From: Alphaproteobacteria bacterium
Lineage (GTDB): Bacteria; Pseudomonadota; Alphaproteobacteria; UBA828
DNA: 11,869 bases
NCBI GenBank assembly: GCA_022826345.1
Contig: JAJDVB010000201.1
Span: 1-11,869, forward strand
Reading direction: 5' to 3'
Positions 6,176 through 11,869 of this stretch are shown piece after piece. The number at the start of each line of letters is the position of its first letter. Position 1 is the first letter of the stretch. Both the position numbers and the translations under genes were made by a program. The notes below the pieces were generated by a model. The model saw nothing but the letters and a program-made list of their open reading frames with translations, did no database searches and was not told the DNA's origin.

Positions 6176-6334
6176 TCACGTCCGCGGACCCTGCTCTATG
6201 CGTATGATCCGGATCCGGTCCCGTCGGCCGCTACCCGCCGTCCCGGAGCACCCTCACCATCGGATCGCGCCCGTGTACTGTTCGGCGGCGCAATGTGCCA
6301 CAGGCCGCCATCGAATGCACCCTGGTTCCAAAAA

Positions 6335-6348
6335 AATCACATGTGATT
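6335..6348. promoter_or_regulatory. 14-bp perfect palindrome AATCACATGTGATT
   Basis: A perfect palindrome lies in the most AT-rich patch of this gap, directly after a run of seven A residues. About 15 nt downstream is a weak promoter-like pair (TTGTCT, 17 nt, TAAATG). The STAS gene starts 300 bp further on. The two TGTGA-like halves recall CRP/FNR or GntR half-sites, but the 10-bp core TCACATGTGA is the wrong orientation and spacing for a CRP site. A regulator-binding role is inferred. Confidence 0.35.
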
Positions 6349-6400
6349 GCTGAAGTACCCTGTCTTGTCTTCATAAAATATGCCCGCTAAATGTAAGATG

Positions 6401-6416
6401 GTGGAGGTGCACTACC
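6401..6416 (+). repeat. 16-bp repeat, copy 1 (second copy at 10475-10490)
   Basis: GTGGAGGTGCACTACC occurs here and, exactly, at 10475-10490 in the same orientation. The flanks are unrelated. Both copies lie in intergenic DNA. The second lies about 45 bp outside the IS21 repeat cluster. See the finding on this repeat. Confidence 0.5.
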
Positions 6417-6648
6417 TTGACGCCGAGCCGAAGTAGATGACGGGGCCAAGCAGCGGAGATGGTCGTGTGATGCCGGATTGGACCGCCGCGTCAGTCGCCG
6501 GGGAGGCGAATACCTGGGAGGAGCTGGCGGACGAGAGGGGCTTCTCGAGAGTAATTCGTCTGTCGAGATATCGCGCCAGCCAGACGACGTGGCCAGTCTT
6601 CCACGCGAGCGGTTATGGCGCAGGCATTTTTCGGCGGAGGGCATGATC

Positions 6649-6987
6649 ATGGAGGTAACCACTGAGCGGCAGGATGGCGTCTTGTCGGTTCACGTGAGCG
6701 GGCGAATCGATGCCGGCAGCGCCAGCGAGTTCGAGGAGACCGTCGGGAACGCGATCCAGAACGATGACCGCGCAGTGATCATGGACTTCGAGAACCTGGT
6801 CTTCATCAGCAGCGCGGGCCTCCGCGCCGTCCTCATGACGGCGAAGAGCCTGTGGAGGCGGGACGCCGCATTCGCTCTTTGCTCGGTGTCGGGCACCGTC
6901 CTGGATGTCTTCCAGATAAGCGGCTTCGACAAGATCATGGCGATCCACCCGACCGGGGCCGACGCGCTGGCTTCCCTCGAGCGCTAA
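6649..6987 (+). CDS. STAS-domain anti-sigma-factor antagonist
   Basis: This 112-residue single STAS domain runs from MEVTTERQDGVLSVHVSGRI to DALASLER. Family landmarks are the first strand with GRIDAGSASEFEE (18-30), the VIMDFENLVFISSAGLRAVL segment (43-62) with the phosphorylatable Ser (Ser54 or Ser55), and FQISGFDKI (88-96). In the SpoIIAA/RsbV/BtrV switch, the unphosphorylated protein captures an anti-sigma kinase and frees its partner, and phosphorylation of the serine reverses this. No RsbW-type kinase or PP2C phosphatase lies nearby, so the partner must be encoded elsewhere. The start at 6649 has GGAGG 8 nt upstream. The ATG at 6643 has it only 2 nt away. The length matches a complete domain. 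Confidence 0.9.
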   Translation: MEVTTERQDGVLSVHVSGRIDAGSASEFEETVGNAIQNDDRAVIMDFENLVFISSAGLRAVLMTAKSLWRRDAAFALCSVSGTVLDVFQISGFDKIMAIHPTGADALASLER

Positions 6988-7152
6988 CGTGGCGCTGTCC
7001 GTCCTGCGTTCCCGAACCTGCAGCCACTCCCGCACCAACCCAGGCGAGAGCATGTCAGGCTGACGTGACGACCGTCGGCTGGCGCCCTTCCGGGCTTCGG
7101 TCCGGGAGCGCGGACCAAGAATACGTCGAGCGTCAAGTCTCGGGAGTGTTCA

Positions 7153-7353
7153 ATGGAGACGGAGGAGCTGATTCTCTTTCTGCTCCGGCGATTCCCCGGA
7201 TTGGACGATGAAGAACTCTCCAGGCTGTCCGGGTTGACGCCGCCCCAGCGCGTCAAACGAGTGTGCCGCGAACTGGAGAGGCGCCAGCTCCTGGAGCGCA
7301 GAGCCGGGCCGAAAGGGATAATCAGAAACTATGTGGCCGGTTCTGAGTCGTGA
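7153..7353 (+). CDS. Small winged-helix-like protein, 66 residues
   Basis: The ATG at 7153 is preceded by GGGAG at 6 nt. The protein begins METEELILFLLRRFPGLDDE, continues LSRLSGLTPPQRVKRVCREL and ends with ERRQLLERRAGPKGIIRNYV. That is a helix, then a helix-turn-helix-like stretch (LDDEELSRLSGLTPPQRVKRVCREL, about 17-41), then a short basic wing (RRAGPKGIIRNY). This is the layout of a minimal winged-helix DNA-binding domain, and I recall similar unnamed small proteins in proteobacteria. It follows the STAS gene by 165 bp on the same strand, with no obvious terminator between. A link to it is possible but unproven. DNA binding is inferred from shape, with no close family match. Confidence 0.65.
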   Translation: METEELILFLLRRFPGLDDEELSRLSGLTPPQRVKRVCRELERRQLLERRAGPKGIIRNYVAGSES

Positions 7354-7708
7354 ATCGTTCCCGTCAGAGGACTCGCCGCCTCGTGCTGACCGCCGAACAC
7401 GTCGGTCAGCAGGAGGCCGGCGCGCTCGACGTAATCGTTGGCATCCTTCCCGGCGACATTGGGAGAGGGTCGCATGCCCAAGCTGGCCGAGCGCCCTAAC
7501 GATGCGCTCTACGTCCGCGACAAGGAGTACTTCGTCTGGGACGACCTACTGAAGGACTTCGGGGGATATCGCGCTCATCATGCTGAGTATGGAACAGATG
7601 ATCGGCTTGGCTGGCGGCGGTTGAGCCCGTGCCCGGCGGCGCCCCCGGGCGCTGCGCTCCGATCGAACCTGCCGAAAGTCCGCCCGTGCTCCGGACCGTG
7701 GCGGCGCG
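7354..7708. other. Gap between the winged-helix gene and the 3' end of the hybrid kinase
   Basis: Apart from the doubtful ORF starting at 7474, no gene is supported. A 14-bp GC palindrome-like sequence (GCGCCCCCGGGCGC, 7639-7652) lies about 57 bp beyond the kinase stop. It could contribute to ending the kinase transcript, though no T-run follows it on the minus strand. Confidence 0.35.
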
Positions 7709-7758
7709 TCAGCGATCTCCGGGTCTCGGCATCCGGTAGCCGACGCCGCGCAGGTTGA
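7474..7758 (+). CDS. Doubtful ORF, 94 residues, possibly a truncated gene
   Basis: The start is strong: GGGAGAGGG lies 5 nt before the ATG. The first 40 or so residues (MPKLAERPNDALYVRDKEYF, VWDDLLKDFGGYRAHHAEYG) look like a real protein. From about residue 50 the product turns into Pro/Ala/Arg/Ser-rich sequence, and the last 50 bases run antisense into the end of the kinase gene. A likely reading is a genuine 5' end cut or frameshifted near 7610, leaving a junk tail. I do not recognise the N-terminal part. Confidence 0.25.
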   Translation: MPKLAERPNDALYVRDKEYFVWDDLLKDFGGYRAHHAEYGTDDRLGWRRLSPCPAAPPGAALRSNLPKVRPCSGPWRRVSDLRVSASGSRRRAG

Positions 7759-10054
7759 AGATCCAGGTCGGATCCTCCGCGCTGTCCCCGAGCTTCTGGC
7801 GCAGCGTGCGCACGAATATCCGGACCAGGTTCGCGTCGGCGCCGTCGCGACTGTCCCAGATCCGGCGCAGGATCGTGTCGTGGTGAACCACCCGTCCTGC
7901 GTTGACCGACAGCAGCCGCAGCAACTCGTACTCCGTGGCGGTGAGGTCCACCGCCTCGCCGCCCACCGTCACCAGGCGGCTGTCGTAGTCGATCGCGAGT
8001 TCGCCCAGGACGAACGTCTCCGGGTCCCTGTGCCGGCGCAGCACCGCCCGGATGCGCGCCACCAGCTCGGTGGGCGAGAAGGGCTTGACGATGTAGTCGT
8101 CGGCGCCCTGCTCGAAAGCCCGCGCTATCGTCTCGTCGCGGCCGTAGCCGGAGATGAAGATCACTGGCAGGTCGGAGAGTTCGGGGACCTCCTGGAGCAG
8201 CTCGATCCCGTCGCGCCCGGGCAGCAGCAGGTCAAGCAGCACGAGCTGGGGACGCTCGGCGCGGATCAAGCCCGCGAGGTCGTCCGGCGCGCCCGTCACC
8301 AGCGGGGCGTAGCCTGCGTCCGTCAGCGTGTCGCGCACGAAGCGCAGCGTGCGCGGGTCGTCGTCGACCACCAGGATGCGCGGCCGTTGCTTTGCGTCCG
8401 TGCTCGCCGGCTTGCCGGTAGCGGCAACACCAGTGCCACCGGGCTCGGCCGCGACCGGGATCGTGAAGGCGATCGTCGTCCCCTGGCCCGGGCCGTCGCT
8501 GGCGGCGTGGATGCGCCCGCCATGCGCTTCCACCAACCCTTTACAGATCGCAAGCCCCAGGCCGTGGCTCACCGTGCCGCTGGCCCCGCCGACATGCTTG
8601 CGGAAGAGGTGCGGCAGCAGCTCGGGCTCGACACCCTCCCCGTCGTCCGCCACCGAGATCGCGACATGCTGCGCGTCGCGCACCGCCGCCACGCGGATGA
8701 CGGCAGACTCCCCCGTGTGCCGGGCTGCGTTCGCGAGCAGGTTGTTCAGCACCTGCACGGCCCGGTGCCGGTCCGCCATGACCGGGGGCAGACCGTCCGC
8801 GAGATCGACGACGATGCCGCGCCGGCTGTCGCCGCTCAGGAAAGCGCTCCTGGCCCCTTCGATCAGGTCCGCCACTGCGGTTGGCTCGGGCGTGACCGAG
8901 AGCGTGCCAGAGTCGATGCGTCCGGAGTCGAGAAGGTCTGCGATGAGACCGCGCATCTGGTCCGCCTGCTCGACAATGACGCGGAAGAATTCGCGCATCT
9001 CGGCCGGGTCGAGGCGAGCCGGCCCCTCCATCAGCGTGACCGCCGAACCCTTGATCGCCGCGAGCGGCGTGCGCAGCTCGTGGCTCACCAGACCCAGGAA
9101 CTCCGTGCGCATCCGCTCGATCTCGTCGAGCGGCGCGAGATCCTGCATGGTGACTACCACCGATCCCGGAACCGGTCCCTCGGCCGTGATCGGAGTGGCG
9201 TTGATCAGCATCCTGACGCTGCGTCCGTCGGGCACCGAGAGCACGACCTCTTCCGAGCGCACGGTCTCGGGGCTCGCGAACTGCTGCGACAGCGGGAACT
9301 CCGCCAGCGACACCTCGCGCCCGTCGGCACGGCGGCACACGACGATGCCGAGCAGCTCCTCCAGCGACTGCCCCGGCATGCGCAGGCTTTCGACGATCCG
9401 TCGCGCCTCCCGGTTGTAAGACGCCATCCGCCCGCTGCGGCCGTCGAAGACGACGACGCCCACCGGCGAGGTCTCGACCAGAGCCTCGAGGTCCATCCTC
9501 GCGCGCCGCTCGCTACGGTGCGCACGCGCATTGCCGATCGCGGCTGCAGCCTGCGACGCGAACAGCATCAGCGCCTCCTCGTCCGCGGTGCTGAACTCCC
9601 CGCCGTCCGCCTTCTCGGCGAGATACAGGTAGCCGACGCTCTCGCCCCGGTGGCGCACCGGCGTGCCCTGAAATGCCGCCGCGAACACTGGCAGCGGCGC
9701 CAGGCCGAGCGCGCGCACGTAGCCCGGCAGATCCCCCACGCGCAGGGGTCCGGGCAGCTCGTGGAGGTGCTCGACCAGCCGCAGGCCGCCGGACCACTCC
9801 ACGAGCTCGCGTTCCTGCTCGGGCGTGAACCCCGACAGGAGGTACTCTCCGGGCGCACCGGTCTCGTCGAAGGTGGCGATGATGCCGAGGCGCGCACCGG
9901 TCAGGCCGCGCGCGCCTTCCACGACCTTGCGCAGCACGGTGTCCAGATCGAGGCTCGCGCTGATCTCCAGGATCGCGGCGGCCAGCGTCGACGCACGGTC
10001 GCGCGGACTCTCGCGCTCATGCTGCTCTCGCGTGTCGGGATCGCGCTCTGTCAC
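7709..10054 (-). CDS. Hybrid sensor histidine kinase fused to an OmpR/PhoB-type response regulator
   Basis: This 781-residue soluble protein holds a full phosphorelay and its DNA-binding output. In order: a GAF domain (about 28-176, of the type seen in DevS/DosS sensors, with GYLYLAEK); a PAS-like domain (188-306); and HisKA with SHELRTP and His325. The HATPase follows, with N box NLLANAARHT (Asn442), DDGEGV (G1, Asp471) and GLGLAICK (G2). A receiver then shows the Asp triad at 564-566, phospho-acceptor Asp608, Ser635 and Lys657. A C-terminal winged helix (about 680-776) has LTATEYELLRLL and RGVGYRM. All catalytic residues are present. No membrane segment is seen, so the signal is cytosolic. 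GTG at 10054 is preferred because GGGAGGG lies about 8 nt upstream. A TTG at 10090 would add 12 residues but lies in a leader hairpin. The target genes cannot be read from the sequence. Confidence 0.92.
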   Translation of the reverse strand: MTERDPDTREQHERESPRDRASTLAAAILEISASLDLDTVLRKVVEGARGLTGARLGIIATFDETGAPGEYLLSGFTPEQERELVEWSGGLRLVEHLHELPGPLRVGDLPGYVRALGLAPLPVFAAAFQGTPVRHRGESVGYLYLAEKADGGEFSTADEEALMLFASQAAAAIGNARAHRSERRARMDLEALVETSPVGVVVFDGRSGRMASYNREARRIVESLRMPGQSLEELLGIVVCRRADGREVSLAEFPLSQQFASPETVRSEEVVLSVPDGRSVRMLINATPITAEGPVPGSVVVTMQDLAPLDEIERMRTEFLGLVSHELRTPLAAIKGSAVTLMEGPARLDPAEMREFFRVIVEQADQMRGLIADLLDSGRIDSGTLSVTPEPTAVADLIEGARSAFLSGDSRRGIVVDLADGLPPVMADRHRAVQVLNNLLANAARHTGESAVIRVAAVRDAQHVAISVADDGEGVEPELLPHLFRKHVGGASGTVSHGLGLAICKGLVEAHGGRIHAASDGPGQGTTIAFTIPVAAEPGGTGVAATGKPASTDAKQRPRILVVDDDPRTLRFVRDTLTDAGYAPLVTGAPDDLAGLIRAERPQLVLLDLLLPGRDGIELLQEVPELSDLPVIFISGYGRDETIARAFEQGADDYIVKPFSPTELVARIRAVLRRHRDPETFVLGELAIDYDSRLVTVGGEAVDLTATEYELLRLLSVNAGRVVHHDTILRRIWDSRDGADANLVRIFVRTLRQKLGDSAEDPTWIFNLRGVGYRMPRPGDR

Positions 10055-10073
10055 CGCCCTTTCCCTCCCTTCG

Positions 10074-10102
10074 CGTGCCGGCGACGGCAAGCCGCCGGCA
10101 CG
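10074..10102 (-). promoter_or_regulatory. Leader hairpin just upstream of the hybrid-kinase ribosome site
   Basis: A perfect 10-bp inverted repeat (10074-10083 with 10093-10102) encloses a 9-nt loop. On the minus strand it lies directly upstream of the Shine-Dalgarno region (about 10061-10068) of the kinase gene. The alternative TTG start falls in the loop, which argues against that start. It could tune translation or message stability. Its GC content also makes chance formation possible. Confidence 0.4.
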
Positions 10103-10117
10103 GCGCGTCGCCCCTTT

Positions 10118-10123
10118 ATTCTA
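10118..10123 (-). promoter_or_regulatory. Possible -10 box of the hybrid-kinase gene
   Basis: On the minus strand this reads TAGAAT, five of six bases of the sigma-70 consensus, in the most AT-rich patch upstream of the gene. Transcription would start near 10111 and give a leader of about 57 nt containing the hairpin. No good -35 box is found at 16-18 bp spacing, so an activator may be needed or the assignment may be wrong. Confidence 0.3.
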
Positions 10124-10474
10124 ACCACATGCATTGAGGAAATTCTCATATGATTTGCTCACTTTACAGCGTCAAACGCGTCGTTGTGGAAGTCGCGTTC
10201 GATCAGGCGCCTGCGGTCGCGCCGCATTCCGGGACGCAAGCCCTGCGCGCGCCGCGGGCCCAGGCGCCCCGGTGCCATCCGCAGGAGGGCGATCGCGCTG
10301 CGCTCATGCGGTGACTGACAAGGCCTGGAATGAACTGCTGCGGCGGCGATGACCGTTCAGCCACTCACCTCAGGCGCGGATCCAAAAGGTGCCGCAGGAC
10401 GACCATCGAATACTCCCAAGAGCCCCAGCATTCATGACCGTGCGCGCGCCCAGTGCTCAGGGAGCGCGACCAAC

Positions 10475-10490
10475 GTGGAGGTGCACTACC
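10475..10490 (+). repeat. 16-bp repeat, copy 2
   Basis: This is an exact copy of 6401-6416, in the same orientation, about 45 bp before the IS21-family repeat cluster. The flanking bases differ from those of the first copy. Confidence 0.5.
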
Positions 10491-10535
10491 GCCGCTGCTT
10501 GCCGGTGGAGCGCGGCCTGCAAATTCCTGGCGGAC

Positions 10536-10585
10536 TTGACCGCGAATCCTACGGGATTTGACCGCGAATCCTGAGCATTTGACCG
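10536..10585. repeat. Direct repeats at the left end of the IS21-family element
   Basis: TTGACCGCGAATCCT occurs at 10536-10550 and 10558-10572, a 22-bp period. A third shorter copy, TTGACCG, begins at 10579, 21 bp later. IS21-family elements are known to carry multiple short repeats near their ends that serve as transposase-binding sites, and the position about 150-180 bp before istA fits. The exact terminal base and the target duplication cannot be fixed without the other end. Confidence 0.65.
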
Positions 10586-10592
10586 TTCGGGT

Positions 10593-10609
10593 CCAGGTCC
10601 TGGACCTGG
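10593..10609. repeat. 17-bp palindrome in the IS21 leader
   Basis: CCAGGTCC, T, GGACCTGG forms 8-bp arms around one base. It lies between the end repeats and istA. It could be a transposase or regulator site. Confidence 0.5.
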
Positions 10610-10670
10610 CTTAGCCAGCCATTGCCTGGAGATGGCCGACAGGCCGTCCGAGGTGCCGATTCTCTCCCGA

Positions 10671-10711
10671 CCCTGCCTGATCGATCACTCGATCGAATCG
10701 AGAAGGCAGGG
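10671..10711 (+). promoter_or_regulatory. Hairpin overlapping the istA ribosome-binding site
   Basis: CCCTGCCT (10671-10678) pairs with AGGCAGGG (10704-10711). Inside it, TCGATC (10681-10686) pairs with GATCGA (10691-10696) around a 4-nt loop. The right outer arm contains most of the AGGGG that would serve the ATG at 10717. Folding would hide that site. Insertion sequences often limit transposase translation this way. Here the role is inferred from sequence alone. Confidence 0.45.
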
Positions 10712-10716
10712 GCGCG

Positions 10717-11869
10717 ATGGAGAGGACCGGCATGATGAACATCAAGGACATTCTCCGGCACCGTCACGATTTTGCGCTGCCGCGGGCGCAGATCGCGGCC
10801 GCGGTTGGGGTGAGCACGGGGACGGTCTCGCATGTGCTCGCCCGGGCCGAGGCTGCGGGGCTCTCCTGGCCGCTGCCGTCCGATCTCGACGATGAGGCGC
10901 TTCGGGCTCGGCTCTATCCGGCGCTGGATCAAGACAACGATCGGGTGCGGCCGGACTGGAATGCGATCATCGAAGAGCTCACTGCACCCCGCAAGCGCCG
11001 GCGCGCCCGGCTGACGCGGCGCCAACTCTGGGTCGAGTACCGCGACGAGGCTCTGGCCCAAGGGGGGAGAGCCTATACCTACAGCCGGTTCTGTGCGCTG
11101 CTCAAGGAGCGTTTGCACAGCCGGCCCGAGCCGGCGCAGATGCGCTTCCACTACGAGCCCGGCCTTTGGGGCCTGTCCGACTTCTCCGGCAAGACGCTGG
11201 CACTGCGCACCAGCCGCGGCGAGAAGGACGTAGAGATCTTCGTCGCCGTGCTGGCGCATTCGAACCTGACCTGGGCCGAGGCGGTTCCCGACCAGGGCGT
11301 GCGGCACTGGATCATGGCGCACCGCCGCGCGTTCGAATACTTCGGCGGCGTCCCCGACCGCTGGATCATCGACAACCTCAAGGCCGGCGTCGACAAGCCC
11401 GACCGTGAGGAGCCCCGGCTCAATCCGAGCTTCCGCGAGTTCACCAAGCACTACGGCGTCGCCGTGTTGCCGGCACGCTCGGGGCGGGCGACGGACAAGG
11501 GACTCGTCGAGGCCTGCGTCGGGGCGGTTCAGTCGCGCATCCTGCTGGTGTTGCGCCACCAGACTTTCTTCTCGCTGGACGCAATGAACGCTGCGATCCG
11601 GCGCGAGCTCGACCGGCTGAACCAGGCCCCCATGGCCTGCGGCGAGACCCGGCGCGCGCTGTTCGAAGCCAACGAGCGAGCGCTCCTCAAACCCCTGCCC
11701 CGGAACCCCTGGGAATGGGGCGAGTGGATCGAGCGCAAGGTCGGGCCGAACTGTCACGTCCGCTTCGAGCGCAACCACTACTCCGCGCCGGAGCGCTACA
11801 TCGGCCGCCAGGTCGACGTCCGCGTCGGCGAACGCATGGTCGAGGTGTTCCTCGAACGCGGCGGCGAGC
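10717..11869 (+). CDS. istA: IS21-family transposase IstA, 3' end outside the window
   Basis: The frame is open to the window edge, 384 residues seen of about 500 usual for IstA. Residues about 8-45 form a helix-turn-helix (DILRHRHDFALPRAQIAAAV, GVSTGTVSHVLARAEAAGLS) for end binding. The DDE catalytic core follows: Asp155 (GLSDFSGK), Asp219 (RWIIDNLKAGV) and Glu265 (TDKGLVEACVGAVQ). A basic C-terminal part (CHVRFERNHYSAPERYIGRQ) is typical of IstA. All three acidic residues are present. The start could be ATG 10717 (AGGGG, 4 nt) or ATG 10732, which has GGAGAGG 6 nt upstream and gives MMNIKDIL. The second has the better ribosome site. IstA cuts and joins the element ends with the help of the ATPase IstB. 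Confidence 0.93.
   Translation, partial: MERTGMMNIKDILRHRHDFALPRAQIAAAVGVSTGTVSHVLARAEAAGLSWPLPSDLDDEALRARLYPALDQDNDRVRPDWNAIIEELTAPRKRRRARLTRRQLWVEYRDEALAQGGRAYTYSRFCALLKERLHSRPEPAQMRFHYEPGLWGLSDFSGKTLALRTSRGEKDVEIFVAVLAHSNLTWAEAVPDQGVRHWIMAHRRAFEYFGGVPDRWIIDNLKAGVDKPDREEPRLNPSFREFTKHYGVAVLPARSGRATDKGLVEACVGAVQSRILLVLRHQTFFSLDAMNAAIRRELDRLNQAPMACGETRRALFEANERALLKPLPRNPWEWGEWIERKVGPNCHVRFERNHYSAPERYIGRQVDVRVGERMVEVFLERGGE

Larger units (their letters stand above)
5686..6648. other. Nearly 1 kb without an intact, well-supported gene
   Basis: This gap between the Cache-domain and STAS genes holds two inverted repeats (5873-5888 and 5907-5947). It also holds a minus-strand coding-like frame without a start codon (5987-6175), an AT-rich patch at about 6328-6400 with a 14-bp palindrome, and one copy of a 16-bp sequence repeated near the IS21 element. 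The mix of orphan coding-like sequence and repeats suggests decayed mobile or horizontally acquired DNA. Confidence 0.4.
10055..10535. other. Intergenic region between the hybrid kinase and the IS21-family element
   Basis: No gene is supported. The stretch holds the kinase leader hairpin (10074-10102), an AT-rich patch at about 10115-10165 with a likely -10 box for the kinase, and the second copy of the 16-bp repeat (10475-10490). Short open frames on the plus strand (10349-10561, 10389-10574) have low-complexity products and no ribosome site. The DNA from about 10200 on is separated from the kinase promoter and could be a remnant of insertion-sequence flank. Confidence 0.4.
10536..11869 (+). 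mobile_element. IS21-family insertion sequence, left part
   Basis: The element is recognised from its istA-type transposase with the end repeats upstream. The left boundary is approximate, taken as the first end repeat. The right part, including the rest of istA, the expected istB helper ATPase and the right end, lies beyond the window. The visible part of istA has no stop or frameshift, so the copy may be active. Confidence 0.8.

Noticed and set aside
6470..6646. Plus-strand ORF MPDWTAASVAGEANTWEELA and onward, 58 residues, ending at the STAS start
   Set aside because: GGAG lies 9 nt upstream of its ATG and coupling to STAS is conceivable, but the second half has weak coding character and I know no similar protein.
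7329..7475. Minus-strand ORF MRPSPNVAGKDANDYVERAG and onward, 48 residues
   Set aside because: The middle part looks protein-like, but there is no ribosome site, it overlaps the end of the winged-helix gene, and the divergent ORF at 7474 shares its start region.
7880..10153. Plus-strand open frame of 757 codons opposite the hybrid kinase
   Set aside because: The product is Arg/His/Asp/Val-rich without motifs and is the antisense of a gene with every kinase and receiver motif intact.
10549..11778. Minus-strand open frame of 409 codons opposite istA
   Set aside because: It is an antisense shadow. The plus strand encodes IstA with its DDE residues.

Overview
The window is GC-rich chromosomal DNA from a proteobacterium, most likely an alphaproteobacterium. 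The evidence is the strongly GC-biased third codon positions, the DUF6880-type protein, the Xre/RES toxin-antitoxin pair and the overall gene style. The species cannot be named from this sequence. The layout is that of an accessory region: short, mostly unrelated transcription units, several intergenic gaps of 350 to 960 bp, a toxin-antitoxin pair, possible decayed coding sequence, and an IS21-family insertion sequence running off the right end.

Left part (1-2525). The minus strand carries an unrecognised 105-residue protein (160-477) with a strong intrinsic terminator. Upstream of it is a possible 26-residue microprotein (653-733) followed closely by a GC-rich hairpin. The plus strand carries a 479-residue DUF6880 protein of unknown function (1086-2525). 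It converges on the RES toxin gene.

Middle part (2526-5700). A type II Xre/RES toxin-antitoxin operon lies on the minus strand (antitoxin 3243-3662, toxin 2548-3246, 4-bp overlap). Two 10-bp direct repeats sit just upstream and may be its operator. Divergent from it is a complete HU/IHF-type DNA-binding protein (4015-4293). Next comes an exported protein made of two tandem Cache-type sensor domains with no attached output domain (4687-5685).

Right-middle part (5690-7700). Nearly 1 kb without a convincing intact gene holds two inverted repeats, a coding-like minus-strand frame without a start codon, and an AT-rich patch with a 14-bp palindrome. This leads to an orphan STAS anti-sigma-factor antagonist (6649-6987), a 66-residue winged-helix-like protein (7153-7353) and a doubtful ORF (from 7474).

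Right part (7709-11869). The minus strand carries a 781-residue fusion: GAF and PAS sensing domains, a complete histidine kinase, a receiver and an OmpR/PhoB-type DNA-binding domain. It is effectively a whole two-component system in one soluble polypeptide. After a gap of about 480 bp, an IS21-family element starts, with a repeat cluster at its likely left end and an istA-type transposase cut by the window edge.

The genes do not form one pathway. Several are signalling or regulatory parts (Cache sensor, STAS switch, small winged helix, hybrid kinase), but no operon linking them can be seen. The features most worth follow-up are the one-polypeptide two-component regulator, the microprotein with its hairpin, the direct repeats at the toxin-antitoxin promoter, and the shared 16-bp sequence at 6401 and 10475.
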